Positions 7,886 through 16,485 of a stretch of 64,000 bases of DNA are shown one piece after another. The DNA is taken from the NCBI GenBank assembly GCA_947494995.1, contig CANLWY010000001.1, positions 558,001 to 622,000 on the forward strand, written 5' to 3'. Within the stretch, counting starts at the first letter, position 1. Each line of letters opens with the position of its first letter. This DNA comes from an uncultured Campylobacterales bacterium (lineage in GTDB: Bacteria; Campylobacterota; Campylobacteria; Campylobacterales; Arcobacteraceae). The translations under genes and the position numbers were made by a program. The notes under the pieces were generated by a model. It was not told where the DNA came from and made no database searches. It saw only the letters and a program-made list of their open reading frames with translations.

Positions 7886-10160
7886 TATTCTCCTTTCTTA
7901 TATAATTTACTGCTTCAACCATATTTTGAAGACTTAGTTTTGTCTCTTCCCATTTTCTTGTTTTTAGACCACAATCAGGGTTTATCCATAATTGCTCTTT
8001 AGGGAGTACTTCAAGTAGAAGTTTAATTTGTTTAATCATCTCTTCTACACTTGGAACTCTTGGACTATGAATATCATAAACCCCAGGGCCAACCTCTTGT
8101 TTATAACCTACTTCTTTAAAGATTTTTAGAAGTTCATTACCACTTCTTGCTGTTTCTATTGATATTACATCTGCATCCATCTCTTCAATTGTTTTAATAA
8201 TATCATTGAATTCGCTATAGCACATGTGGGTATGAATTTGTGTATGTTCTTTTGCAGAACTTACAGCAATTTTGAAGTCTCTAACTGCCCACTTCTCATA
8301 ATTTTTAATATTTTTATTTCTAAGAGGATACCCCTCTTTAAATGCTGCTTCATCTACTTGAATGATTTTAATTCCAGCATTTTGTAAATCATTAATTTCA
8401 TCACTTAATGCAATTGCAATTTGCTTTGAAACTTCATCTCTTGGCTTATCGTCTCTTACAAATGACCAGTTTAAAATTGTTACTGGACCTGTTAGCATAC
8501 CTTTCATGATTTTTTGAGTTTTACTTTGTGCATAAGTTATCCAATCAACAGTCATTGGTTTTGGTCTAGATATATCACCATAAATAAATGGAGGTTTTAC
8601 ACATCTACTTCCATATGATTGAACCCATCCATTTTGGCTAAATCCATAACCTTTTAACTGTTCTCCAAAATATTCAACCATGTCGTTTCTTTCGGGTTCC
8701 CCATGCACTAAAACCTCAAGTCCACACTCTTCTTGAAAATCAATACAATCATCAATATAGTCTTTCATCTTATTTATATACTCTTCTTTTGAAAGTCTAT
8801 TGTTTTTATACTCTTTTCTTGCTACTCTTACTTCAGGAGTTTGAGGAAAAGAACCAATTGTAGTTGTTGCTAAATCATCATATTTTAAAAGTTCTTTTTG
8901 AAGTTTTATTCTATCTTCATACTTCCCATCTCTTTGTAGTTTGGAAAAATTTTCTACTCTTAAATTTACATTTTCATCATGTATAACTGTAGAAGTTTTT
9001 CTGTCATAATTTACTTGAATATTCTCTTCAAAAAGTTTTGCTTCTTCATCGTTTAAGCAATTTACTCCATTGTAGAAAACTTTTGATATAAGTTTAATCT
9101 CATTAAGTTTTTCAACTGAATAACTTAACCAATTTTTAATATTCTTATTCATTCTTTCTTCATATTTAAGTGAAAAGGGTGTGTGAAGTAAAGAACAAGA
9201 TGAGGAAACAATTATATTGCTCTTTTCAACTACTTGAGAGATTTCTGATAGAGTAAACAGGGTATTTTGAATATCATTTTTCCAAATATTTCTTCCATCA
9301 ACAACTCCAGCAATTAGTTTTTTGTTGGCTTTTTCAATTGCTTCTAGCGATTCAAAATTTTCTTTTCCATATAGAAAATCTAAGCCAATTCCCCATATTG
9401 GAGTATTTACTAAAATTTTTGTTGCTTCAGTTGAATGTTCAAAATACGTAGAGACAATAATCTTTAGATTATTTGTGACAATAGAGAGTCTGTCATAAGT
9501 TATTTTGATAAGGCTTAATATCTTCTCTTCATTATCTTTTACAAATATTGGTTCATCGAATTGAACTGTCACAACTTCATCAAGTTTTGCAATTTCACTT
9601 AAAAGTTCTTCATAGAGTGGTAGAATCTTTCCTAAAAACTCATAAGAATCTTTTCTGTCAACTCTTTTTGAAAGACCTAAAAATGTTATTGGACCAATAA
9701 TATTTATTTTTGTTTTAATTCCTAGTTTTTTTGCTTCTTTATATTCATTAATAATCTTTGAAGCATTTAGTTTATATTCATCTTCTAAACTTAGTTCTGG
9801 AACTATATAGTGATAGTTTGTATTAAACCATTTTGTAATTTCCATAGCAACTGTAGATTTATTTCCTCTTGCCATTGAAAAATATAGTTCTTCAGCTCTT
9901 AAGTTTTTAAATCTTTTAGGAATAGCATTTAACATAATGCACGTATCTAATACATTATCATAAAGTGAAAAGTCATTTGAACTTATATATTCAATACCTG
10001 CATCTTTTTGATAAGTCCAGTGACGCTTTTTTAAACTACTTGCAACTTCTTGTACTTCATTAAATGAGCAGTTATTTGCCCAAAAACTCTCTAATATTTT
10101 TTTTAATTCTCTTTGTTCTCCAATTCTTGGAAAACCTACTACATAACTTTTTATAGACAT
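7881..10160 (-). CDS. metE: cobalamin-independent methionine synthase
   Basis: 759 residues, the usual length for MetE. It transfers a methyl group from 5-methyltetrahydropteroyltriglutamate to homocysteine in the cytoplasm. The C-terminal barrel has the zinc ligands in HTHMCYSEF and NPDCGLKTRKW, the motif TTTIGSFPQT, and the catalytic loop VHGEPERNDMVEYFG. The N-terminal barrel begins VVGFPRIGEQRELKK. A small Cys-rich gene lies 26 bp upstream on the same strand and probably shares its promoter. No SAM or B12 riboswitch was recognised in the leader upstream of that gene. Confidence 0.97.
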   Translation of the reverse strand: MSIKSYVVGFPRIGEQRELKKILESFWANNCSFNEVQEVASSLKKRHWTYQKDAGIEYISSNDFSLYDNVLDTCIMLNAIPKRFKNLRAEELYFSMARGNKSTVAMEITKWFNTNYHYIVPELSLEDEYKLNASKIINEYKEAKKLGIKTKINIIGPITFLGLSKRVDRKDSYEFLGKILPLYEELLSEIAKLDEVVTVQFDEPIFVKDNEEKILSLIKITYDRLSIVTNNLKIIVSTYFEHSTEATKILVNTPIWGIGLDFLYGKENFESLEAIEKANKKLIAGVVDGRNIWKNDIQNTLFTLSEISQVVEKSNIIVSSSCSLLHTPFSLKYEERMNKNIKNWLSYSVEKLNEIKLISKVFYNGVNCLNDEEAKLFEENIQVNYDRKTSTVIHDENVNLRVENFSKLQRDGKYEDRIKLQKELLKYDDLATTTIGSFPQTPEVRVARKEYKNNRLSKEEYINKMKDYIDDCIDFQEECGLEVLVHGEPERNDMVEYFGEQLKGYGFSQNGWVQSYGSRCVKPPFIYGDISRPKPMTVDWITYAQSKTQKIMKGMLTGPVTILNWSFVRDDKPRDEVSKQIAIALSDEINDLQNAGIKIIQVDEAAFKEGYPLRNKNIKNYEKWAVRDFKIAVSSAKEHTQIHTHMCYSEFNDIIKTIEEMDADVISIETARSGNELLKIFKEVGYKQEVGPGVYDIHSPRVPSVEEMIKQIKLLLEVLPKEQLWINPDCGLKTRKWEETKLSLQNMVEAVNYIRKENR

Positions 10161-10186
10161 TACTTTATCCTTGATTTTATATATTT

Positions 10187-10546
10187 TTATTTTGAAATTG
10201 GGATTAAAGTAAATAGTGGTGGATGAACCCCTGTACGTCTAAATGCAAAAAATTTACAATAATAAGGGCATCGTGGAATAAAATTAAAAAGTGTTACTGC
10301 AAGTTGTGTTTTTGATTTAAATAAACAGTCACAGTGACAAGGTTTACTAAAATTTTGTTGTAAACATAATATTAGTTCTTCAAGTGGAGGGTCACTTTCA
10401 TCATATTCATCACACTCTTTTGAGTTGTTATTGTAAAGAGTATGTTCAGCCTTTATTATCAGGTTTTGCATTTTGTTATGAACGCTATGAGCTAGAATAC
10501 TAGCAAATGTAAAATAGTTCTTTCCAAAACCTTTAGGCGATTTCAT
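10187..10546 (-). CDS. small cysteine-rich hypothetical protein upstream of metE
   Basis: 119 residues, not recognised. The start ATG (10546) follows an AAAGGAAAAC ribosome-binding site, which supports a real gene. An N-terminal helical part (FASILAHSVHNKMQNLI) is followed by an acidic stretch. A Cys-rich part then carries CHCDC and, later, CPYYC, ending FRRTGVHPPLFT. Five of its cysteines fall in these two clusters, which suggests metal binding, but that is inference only. It ends 26 bp before metE, so a role tied to methionine supply or zinc (MetE is a zinc enzyme) is possible but unproven. Confidence 0.6.
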   Translation of the reverse strand: MKSPKGFGKNYFTFASILAHSVHNKMQNLIIKAEHTLYNNNSKECDEYDESDPPLEELILCLQQNFSKPCHCDCLFKSKTQLAVTLFNFIPRCPYYCKFFAFRRTGVHPPLFTLIPISK

Positions 10547-10668
10547 TGTTTTCCTTTCATAAGATATAAGGTGGGTAATTTATCGAAATAAAGCTTAATT
10601 ATGAAGCTTATAACTCTTTTTTTTTAATAAAATTAAGCTAATATTTCAAAAAATAGATAAGGTTTATA

Positions 10669-11358
10669 TTGAAATTTACGTTTGTAACACTTTTCCCTAA
10701 TTTAATTGAACCATACTTTTATGACTCCATATTAAAAAGAGCATGTGAAGCAGGGTTTATCTCTTATGAGTTTTATGATCCAAGAGATCATACAAGTAAT
10801 AAACATAAAAAAGTAGATAAACAAATGGTAGGTGGAGGAGCCGGAATGCTTATGACTCCACAGCCACTTTTCGATTGTTTAGATGAGATAAAAAAGAAAA
10901 ATCCAGAAGCTTATATAATATTTCCATTAGCTGCCGCTAAGCCATTTAAGCAAAACGATGCAAAACGATTAGCAAAGAAAAAAAACTTAGTTTTTGTTAG
11001 TGGAAGATATGAAGGAATTGATGAAAGAGTTATAGAAAAATATGCAAATGAAGTGTTTTCTATAGGAGAGTTTATTTTAACAGGTGGTGAACTGGCATCT
11101 TTAACAATGGCTGATGCAATTTCTAGGAATGTAGAAGGTGTTCTTGGAAATGCAGATTCTTTAGTAATGGAGAGCTATGAAAACAATCTTTTAGAGGCGC
11201 CATCTTTTACAAAACCAGAAAAATTCCAAAATTTAAGTGTCGTTAAAGAATTCTTAAAGGGAAACCATAGTAAAATTGCCACCTTAAAATATGATCTGGC
11301 TATTTGCAAAACGAAATATTTTAGACCAGGTTTAGTTACGAACAAAAAAACAAAATAA
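10669..11358 (+). CDS. trmD: tRNA (guanine37-N1)-methyltransferase
   Basis: 229 residues. TrmD methylates G37 of certain tRNAs from S-adenosylmethionine through a SPOUT trefoil knot. Motifs seen are [35 protein letters not shown] and [11 protein letters not shown]. The start is TTG at 10669, with ATAAGG about 7 nt upstream, and the N-terminus [15 protein letters not shown] matches the family start. It is immediately followed by rplS, a standard neighbourhood, though rimM is not visible upstream. Confidence 0.95.
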   Translation: MKFTFVTLFPNLIEPYFYDSILKRACEAGFISYEFYDPRDHTSNKHKKVDKQMVGGGAGMLMTPQPLFDCLDEIKKKNPEAYIIFPLAAAKPFKQNDAKRLAKKKNLVFVSGRYEGIDERVIEKYANEVFSIGEFILTGGELASLTMADAISRNVEGVLGNADSLVMESYENNLLEAPSFTKPEKFQNLSVVKEFLKGNHSKIATLKYDLAICKTKYFRPGLVTNKKTK

Positions 11359-11396
11359 AAGTGTGATACCCCGCAATTTGCAAATGCGGGCACTTT
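11358..11396 (+). promoter_or_regulatory. bulged hairpin in the trmD-rplS gap, candidate L19 leader
   Basis: Between the trmD stop and rplS an outer stem AAAGTG/CACTTT (11358-11363 and 11391-11396) encloses a one-sided bulge TGATAC. An inner stem CCCGCA/TGCGGG (11370-11375 and 11385-11390) follows. The GC content is notable in such an AT-rich genome. No T-tract follows, so it is not a simple terminator. Ribosomal-protein leaders that bind their own product are known, including for L19 in other phyla. That role here is inference. Confidence 0.5.
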
Positions 11397-11413
11397 CACC
11401 AAAGGTAAAACAT

Positions 11414-11770
11414 ATGAAAAATAGATATATTGCGGCATTCGAAGCAGCGCAAATTGCAGAAAAAGAGATTCCACAGTTTAGAGCAGGTGATACTGTAAGA
11501 CTTGGTGTTGAAATTAAAGAAGGTGAGAAAAAAAGAGTTCAAACTTTCGAAGGTGTAGTTATTGCTAGAAGTGGTAACGGAATTGATTCAACTTTTACAG
11601 TAAGAAAAATTGGAGCTAACTCTGTTGGTGTAGAAAGAATTTTCCCATTATATTCAGAGTCTTTAAAGTCTTTTGAAGTAGTAAGAAGAGGTAAAGTAAG
11701 AAGAGCTAAATTACACTACCTAAGAGGTCTTACTGGTAAAAAAGCTAAGATTAAAGAGCTTAGAAAATAA
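11414..11770 (+). CDS. rplS: 50S ribosomal protein L19
   Basis: 118 residues from ATG 11414 ([13 protein letters not shown]), preceded by AAAGGT. An in-frame GTG at 11363 would add 17 unrelated residues and would sit inside the leader hairpin, so it is rejected as the start. Family motifs are [33 protein letters not shown] and [10 protein letters not shown]. It follows trmD as in many bacteria and ends at a strong hairpin terminator. Confidence 0.96.
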   Translation: MKNRYIAAFEAAQIAEKEIPQFRAGDTVRLGVEIKEGEKKRVQTFEGVVIARSGNGIDSTFTVRKIGANSVGVERIFPLYSESLKSFEVVRRGKVRRAKLHYLRGLTGKKAKIKELRK

Positions 11771-11780
11771 TTTAAGTAAA

Positions 11781-11806
11781 AAAACTAAGACTTATGTCTT
11801 AGTTTT
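11781..11806 (+). terminator. terminator after rplS
   Basis: Perfect inverted repeat AAAACTAAGAC-TTAT-GTCTTAGTTTT right after the rplS stop. The 3' arm ends 6 bp before the next start codon, so any transcript of the downstream gene that reads through would have its ribosome-binding region in this stem. Confidence 0.75.
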
Positions 11807-11812
11807 ACTTTC

Positions 11813-12349
11813 ATGTCAAAAACTTTAATTTACTGTGCATTGCTTCCTGAAGCACAATCTTTAATAAATCTTTTAAAACTAAAACAAGATAAAACTATCC
11901 AAAACTTACCAGTTGGTAATAAAATATTTTTTGATGAAAATGAAAAATACCTATTAATTGTATCTGGCATTGGTAAAGAAAACTGTCAAAAATCTTTAGA
12001 GTATATTTATGAAAATTTTGAAATAGAAAAAGCGATTAATATAGGAATTGCTGGTTGTTCTGATAGTTCTGTTAAAGTTGGGACACTATTTTGTACAAAT
12101 AGATTATTGCCAAATATAAATTTTGCTCCTATTACCACTGTTGATGAACCTTTAGAGTCTGATGAAAATTTAGAGACACTTTTAGTAGATATGGAAGCAA
12201 AATATTTTTTAGAGCTTTCAAAAAAATATTGCAATAATATCTATACATTTAAAGTAGTATCTGACCATCTTGATATTGAGATTCCTAAAAAGGCTTTTGT
12301 AATAGAGCTTATTCAAAAATCTTTACCTTTATGGAAAAAATATTTATGA
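11813..12349 (+). CDS. short nucleoside phosphorylase/nucleosidase-like protein
   Basis: 178 residues, shorter than the roughly 230 typical of MTA/SAH nucleosidases. Family features remain: an N-terminal YCALLPEAQSL, VSGIGKENC, NIGIAGCSDSSVKVGTLF, and the catalytic-region pair VDMEA and VVSDHLD, as in Mtn-type enzymes. It could cleave a purine nucleoside such as MTA, SAH or a futalosine derivative; the substrate cannot be told. No clear Shine-Dalgarno is seen, because a hairpin occupies the upstream region. It overlaps the radical-SAM gene by ATGA, so the two are translationally coupled. Confidence 0.7.
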   Translation: MSKTLIYCALLPEAQSLINLLKLKQDKTIQNLPVGNKIFFDENEKYLLIVSGIGKENCQKSLEYIYENFEIEKAINIGIAGCSDSSVKVGTLFCTNRLLPNINFAPITTVDEPLESDENLETLLVDMEAKYFLELSKKYCNNIYTFKVVSDHLDIEIPKKAFVIELIQKSLPLWKKYL

Positions 12350-13593
12350 GTTATAAAGAAAAATTTGAATTAAATTTACCAAAAACAAATTATAAAAATC
12401 TTTCAGAAGAGACTCAGAACTTTATAAAAGAGAAGGCTTTTCTTTATGAGTTTACTTTTCAAGAGTTAAAGCAAATTATAGATTTTGCTATTGATTTTAA
12501 AATGTGGCATGAAGATGATATTTCTAAAGTGTTTGAAGAAGAGTATGCAAATAGAAAAAATGCTTTTAATGATATAAGAAAAAAATGGGAAGCCTTAAAA
12601 AGCAAACCAAATTCTTATTCAAAATTTTCAAAAGAACTTTATAAAGATGATATAAGAAAGTTTTCTTTTACTAAATTTGAGGGTGAAAAAACTGGTTTTG
12701 GTTCATGTCCTGTAGCAAGTCCAAATACAAGATGTTGTAATCTTCTAACTCTTGATGCTGTTCAGTCTTGTGGTTTTGATTGTTCTTATTGTTCAATTCA
12801 ATCTTTTTATAATCAAGATAAAATTGGTTTTGATGTTAACTTTAAACAAAATTTAGAAAATATAGTACTTGATACAAATGAAACCTATCATATAGGAACA
12901 GGACAAAGTTCTGATTCTCTTATGTGGGGAAATAAAGAAGGTATTTTAGATGCTCTTTTTGATTTTGCAAGAAAATGGCCAAATGTAATACTTGAATTTA
13001 AAACAAAGTCAAGCAATATAAAATATTTTTTAGAAAATGAAGTTCCTAAAAATATAATTTGTACTTGGTCTTTAAATACACCTACTATAATAGAAAATGA
13101 AGAGCATTTAGCTGCAACTTTAGAGCAAAGAATAGACGCTGCTAAAAAAGTATCTAATAAAGGTGTGTTAGTAGGTTTTCACTTTCATCCAATTGTACAA
13201 TATGAAAACTATTTAGAAGAGTATGCAGAAGTTTATAAAACTTTGATTGATTCTTTTGATTCGCAAAAAGTTGCTCTTATAAGTTTAGGGACATTAACTT
13301 TTATAAAACCAGTTATAAATAAAATTAGAAGTAGAAACTTTAAATCAAAAATCTTACAAATGCCTTTTGAAAATGCAAATGGAAAACAGTCATATTCTCT
13401 TGAGGTTAAACGTGAAATGTTTAAACATGCGTATGACACATTTAAACCATGGCATAAAGATGTATATTTTTATCTTTGTATGGAAGACCAGTCTTTATGG
13501 AAAGATGTTTTTGGTTATGAGTATATATCAAATAATCAAATGGAAGATATGATGAAAATGTCATATATGAACAAAATTAGAAACAACTCTTAA
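12346..13593 (+). CDS. spore photoproduct lyase-like radical SAM protein
   Basis: 415 residues from ATG 12346, which overlaps the previous stop as ATGA; an ATG 15 bp upstream is also in frame. The radical-SAM cysteines are in QSCGFDCSYCSIQSF (CX3CX2C), preceded by SPNTRCCNL. The pattern TWSLNTP, LEFKTKSSN and FHFHPIV fits the SPL family (COG1533). True SPL repairs UV spore photoproduct in spore formers. This organism is presumably not a spore former, so the substrate is unknown; DNA-lesion repair or another radical reaction is possible. Coupling with a nucleosidase-like gene hints at nucleotide chemistry, by inference. Confidence 0.75.
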   Translation: MSYKEKFELNLPKTNYKNLSEETQNFIKEKAFLYEFTFQELKQIIDFAIDFKMWHEDDISKVFEEEYANRKNAFNDIRKKWEALKSKPNSYSKFSKELYKDDIRKFSFTKFEGEKTGFGSCPVASPNTRCCNLLTLDAVQSCGFDCSYCSIQSFYNQDKIGFDVNFKQNLENIVLDTNETYHIGTGQSSDSLMWGNKEGILDALFDFARKWPNVILEFKTKSSNIKYFLENEVPKNIICTWSLNTPTIIENEEHLAATLEQRIDAAKKVSNKGVLVGFHFHPIVQYENYLEEYAEVYKTLIDSFDSQKVALISLGTLTFIKPVINKIRSRNFKSKILQMPFENANGKQSYSLEVKREMFKHAYDTFKPWHKDVYFYLCMEDQSLWKDVFGYEYISNNQMEDMMKMSYMNKIRNNS

Positions 13594-13631
13594 GTGATAG
13601 TTTTTAAATAATAAAATATTTATTAATAAGT

Positions 13632-14465
13632 TTATTCTATCTCTTTTATAATTTCTTTAAAATATGTTTCAAAACAACAATTATGTGAAGCATTAACTTT
13701 TATATATTTAATATTATGTTTATTTTGAAATTTTGCCATATAAGATTGTGTAATTTCAAATGGTATGATATTATCATTTTCTCCAATTAAATGATATTGT
13801 TTTAGTGTTTGAATACTATCTGTATGATTCACAGGATTTAACGATTTTGATAATGGGGATAAATTCTTAAGTTCAGTCCAAAGTTTTGTATTAAGATTTC
13901 CTGCAATAGTAATTAAATTTGTTACATCGTTTCTTTGATTAGCAACCAGTGAGGCTATTGCAGCACCTCCACTATAACCTATAAAACTGAAACTTTCATT
14001 TTTGAATTGTTTTTTTAATTGATTTATTACTTCATTTGTAGAATTGATAATATGTTTATTAAATCTATGACTTGTCCAAGCTTGTTTATTACACAAAGAG
14101 TCATTTACATATTGGCAAACTCTAGCTATGTATACTTTACAATTTGAATTATCTTTTAATAATAGTTTAAATGTCATTGGATTAAGTGGTGTTGGGTCTT
14201 CAGATACAAGAGTTTTAGTAATCCACGCTAAACCATCTCCTTCAAAATATATGTGAAGATTTTTACATTGTTCTTTTTTTTGCTGAATAGTATAAAATTT
14301 ATAGCTTTTGCTTTTAATTGTTTTTGTAGTAAAACTTGAATTTGGTATTAAATTTTGTAACTTATTTATTCTTTGTTGTTTATTTGGAATATTTCTAGAA
14401 CAACTAGTTATTGTAAATATTAATAGAATAAAAAAAAAGATATATTTAGTATTTATATATTTCAT
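13632..14465 (-). CDS. lipoprotein of alpha/beta-hydrolase type
   Basis: 277 residues. It begins with a lipoprotein signal (hydrophobic 8-20, then ITSC with Cys22), so it is probably membrane-anchored on the periplasmic side. The nucleophile elbow GYSGG, the motif HLIGENDNIIP with a candidate acid Asp, and NASHNCCFE with a candidate catalytic His form a plausible Ser-Asp-His triad. HIYFEGDGLAW may supply the oxyanion region. The substrate is unknown. It is convergent with the radical-SAM gene and lies downstream of the autotransporter gene, from which a terminator separates it. Confidence 0.7.
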   Translation of the reverse strand: MKYINTKYIFFFILLIFTITSCSRNIPNKQQRINKLQNLIPNSSFTTKTIKSKSYKFYTIQQKKEQCKNLHIYFEGDGLAWITKTLVSEDPTPLNPMTFKLLLKDNSNCKVYIARVCQYVNDSLCNKQAWTSHRFNKHIINSTNEVINQLKKQFKNESFSFIGYSGGAAIASLVANQRNDVTNLITIAGNLNTKLWTELKNLSPLSKSLNPVNHTDSIQTLKQYHLIGENDNIIPFEITQSYMAKFQNKHNIKYIKVNASHNCCFETYFKEIIKEIE

Positions 14466-14494
14466 AAATTGTTTTTCAACTTATATATAGAAAG

Positions 14495-14517
14495 AAAAAG
14501 GGAAGTTTTCCCTTTTT
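14495..14517. terminator. terminator downstream of the autotransporter gene
   Basis: Inverted repeat AAAAAGGGAA-GTT-TTCCCTTTTT with flanking A and T tracts. It lies between the end of the autotransporter gene and the start of the hydrolase gene. Confidence 0.8.
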
Positions 14518-14540
14518 TCTTTAAATTAATAAACCTCAAT

Positions 14541-16319
14541 CTAGAAAGTTAATACATATTTTGCAGAAATGGTATTTGTAGTGTATCTACTACCTTCACC
14601 AGCATATTCATATGAAAAGTTTATACTACTATTGTTAGTTAATTTTTTTTCATATCCTAGTTCAATTGCATATCCTACTCTTCCATTATCAATACTTTTT
14701 GTATCTTCTAATTGTAAGCCACCTTGTGTTGTAGCAGAAATACTATCATTTTTATCTTGTAAATCATAGTTAAGATCAAAGCTTGCAATAAATTTTGATT
14801 TATCATCTATTGTGTAGTTTGCTACAGTACCAATATTTAATAAAAGTTCACTTGTCGTAAATTTATTTACATTTGAATCAGCTACTCCTGCTCCATTTTC
14901 TGAATAAGATGGTGTAGAAAAATGGCTATATGAAACTCCAATTGTTGGTTGTAGTAACCATTGGTTATCTATTTGATAATCTCTCATCAAACTTACATCA
15001 ACAGCACTTACTTTTGATGTATAATCAGCTTTTGCAGTCCCTAAAATAGTATCTCTAAAGGTGTCAGTTTTTTGCCAAGAGTATGATAATTGATAAAGAA
15101 ATTTTGTATTTCTATCAATAACAGGGATACTTCCATATCCCATTAAAGTAAATCCATCAATATCTGCTCTTTGATTTGAATTATTTACATCTATATCAGA
15201 ATTATTATAGAAGAATGCTGCACCAAATTGTTGGTCTTTTTTATTAGTTTCATCAATACCAATTCCAAATCCATATGTATCAATATCATATCCATTTTGA
15301 CCATTTTTATCTTTTTGTTCACCCCAAGTACCAAAAGGTTTGAACCAAAAGTTTCTTTCAGAAAAAACCTCTTCTCCTGAATTAGCTCCTTTGAAGCCAT
15401 TTTGTCTTTCTCTAATTATTTTAGCAATTGCTTGAGCTGTTTGTTTTGCTGCCCCAACTCCAGCACCTGTAAGTTTAATTTCTAAATCATCAATAGCAGT
15501 AGCAACACATTTATCTGAATCACAATTATCTAAGGCTGCCTTAAAACTATCCATTTTAGTACCAATGAAATTATCTAATCGTTTTGCATTTTTTTGTGAA
15601 ATAAAATTACCATTACCTTCTATTGTTTTTTTAAGATAGGTATTTAAAATTACTTGTGCTAGACCCACATTAATGTTATCTAAGGCTAAATTAAAGTGTC
15701 CTTGATTATCTTCTTGCCAAAAACGTAAAATTACGTCTTGCCCAATATATGATGAAAGATCATCAGATAAATCAATTTCTTTTGTTGTCCAATCAGAAGA
15801 TGATGGGTCTCCAACTTCTGTTTTAAATCCTGTAACAATTATATCAGAAGCATTATAAACTGTTGGATCAGAACCTGGTTTTAAAATATCAAAACGAGCT
15901 TGTTGAGTTGCTGCCCCATTATAATCAAAAGAGTCTGGAACCGAAAAAGAACCAGCATCATTCTTAATAGAAAAATCAAAGAAAAGCTTATTTATACCTG
16001 CTGAAACATTAAAAGATTGTGATAAAATACTTAGACCAGGACCACTTTGTGAACTATATATATATTGATCTGAAGTTAAAGAAGGATTAATAGTCCCTGC
16101 TGTAGCATTAGTAGTCCCTGTAGCAATGCTAATTGGTGCTGCACTTCCAAATATATTTGTTGTCCAGCCATTGAGTCCATCTTCAAATGTACCATTTACT
16201 ATATCTGCATTAAGAGAATTAACTAATAGAACACTTGCCAATAAGTATGAAGTTTTTTGAAATTTTCTTCTATCCTTTGAGTGATTTAAACATCTTTTAT
16301 AATTATTATATTTAAACAT
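14541..16319 (-). CDS. autotransporter-domain outer-membrane protein with a jelly-roll-like passenger
   Basis: 592 residues. A basic N-terminus is followed by a signal-like segment TSYLLASVLLVNSLNA. The passenger (about 40-225) starts IVNGTFEDGLNGWT and includes VILRFWQEDNQGHFNLALDNI, resembling galactose-binding-like/DUF642-type beta sandwiches. A linker with two Cys (DNCDSDKC) leads to a C-terminal beta-barrel (about 325-592) with alternating aromatic strands, ending in VLTF with a terminal Phe as required for outer-membrane insertion. It is probably a surface adhesin or sugar-binding protein, by inference. The gene stands alone. Confidence 0.8.
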   Translation of the reverse strand: MFKYNNYKRCLNHSKDRRKFQKTSYLLASVLLVNSLNADIVNGTFEDGLNGWTTNIFGSAAPISIATGTTNATAGTINPSLTSDQYIYSSQSGPGLSILSQSFNVSAGINKLFFDFSIKNDAGSFSVPDSFDYNGAATQQARFDILKPGSDPTVYNASDIIVTGFKTEVGDPSSSDWTTKEIDLSDDLSSYIGQDVILRFWQEDNQGHFNLALDNINVGLAQVILNTYLKKTIEGNGNFISQKNAKRLDNFIGTKMDSFKAALDNCDSDKCVATAIDDLEIKLTGAGVGAAKQTAQAIAKIIRERQNGFKGANSGEEVFSERNFWFKPFGTWGEQKDKNGQNGYDIDTYGFGIGIDETNKKDQQFGAAFFYNNSDIDVNNSNQRADIDGFTLMGYGSIPVIDRNTKFLYQLSYSWQKTDTFRDTILGTAKADYTSKVSAVDVSLMRDYQIDNQWLLQPTIGVSYSHFSTPSYSENGAGVADSNVNKFTTSELLLNIGTVANYTIDDKSKFIASFDLNYDLQDKNDSISATTQGGLQLEDTKSIDNGRVGYAIELGYEKKLTNNSSINFSYEYAGEGSRYTTNTISAKYVLTF

Positions 16320-16485
16320 TACTTTCCTTCTTTGAATTAAAAATATTTGAAATTATATCAAAAATAATATTATGAACTGATTGCATTTTAAAGAGTCAAT
16401 AACTAGTATGAAACTATATTTCAGTATAGGAGTTTCTTTTATAAATATTAATTAAATTATTTTTATAAAAAATAATAATAATATA

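Noticed and set aside
10547-10668. SAM or cobalamin riboswitch upstream of the metE unit
   Set aside because: The region is too short and too AT-rich and shows no recognisable riboswitch helices; only repeated AAGCTT words were seen.
11363-11413. GTG start that would lengthen L19 by 17 residues
   Set aside because: It falls inside the leader hairpin, lacks a ribosome-binding site and adds sequence not seen in L19; ATG 11414 fits the family.
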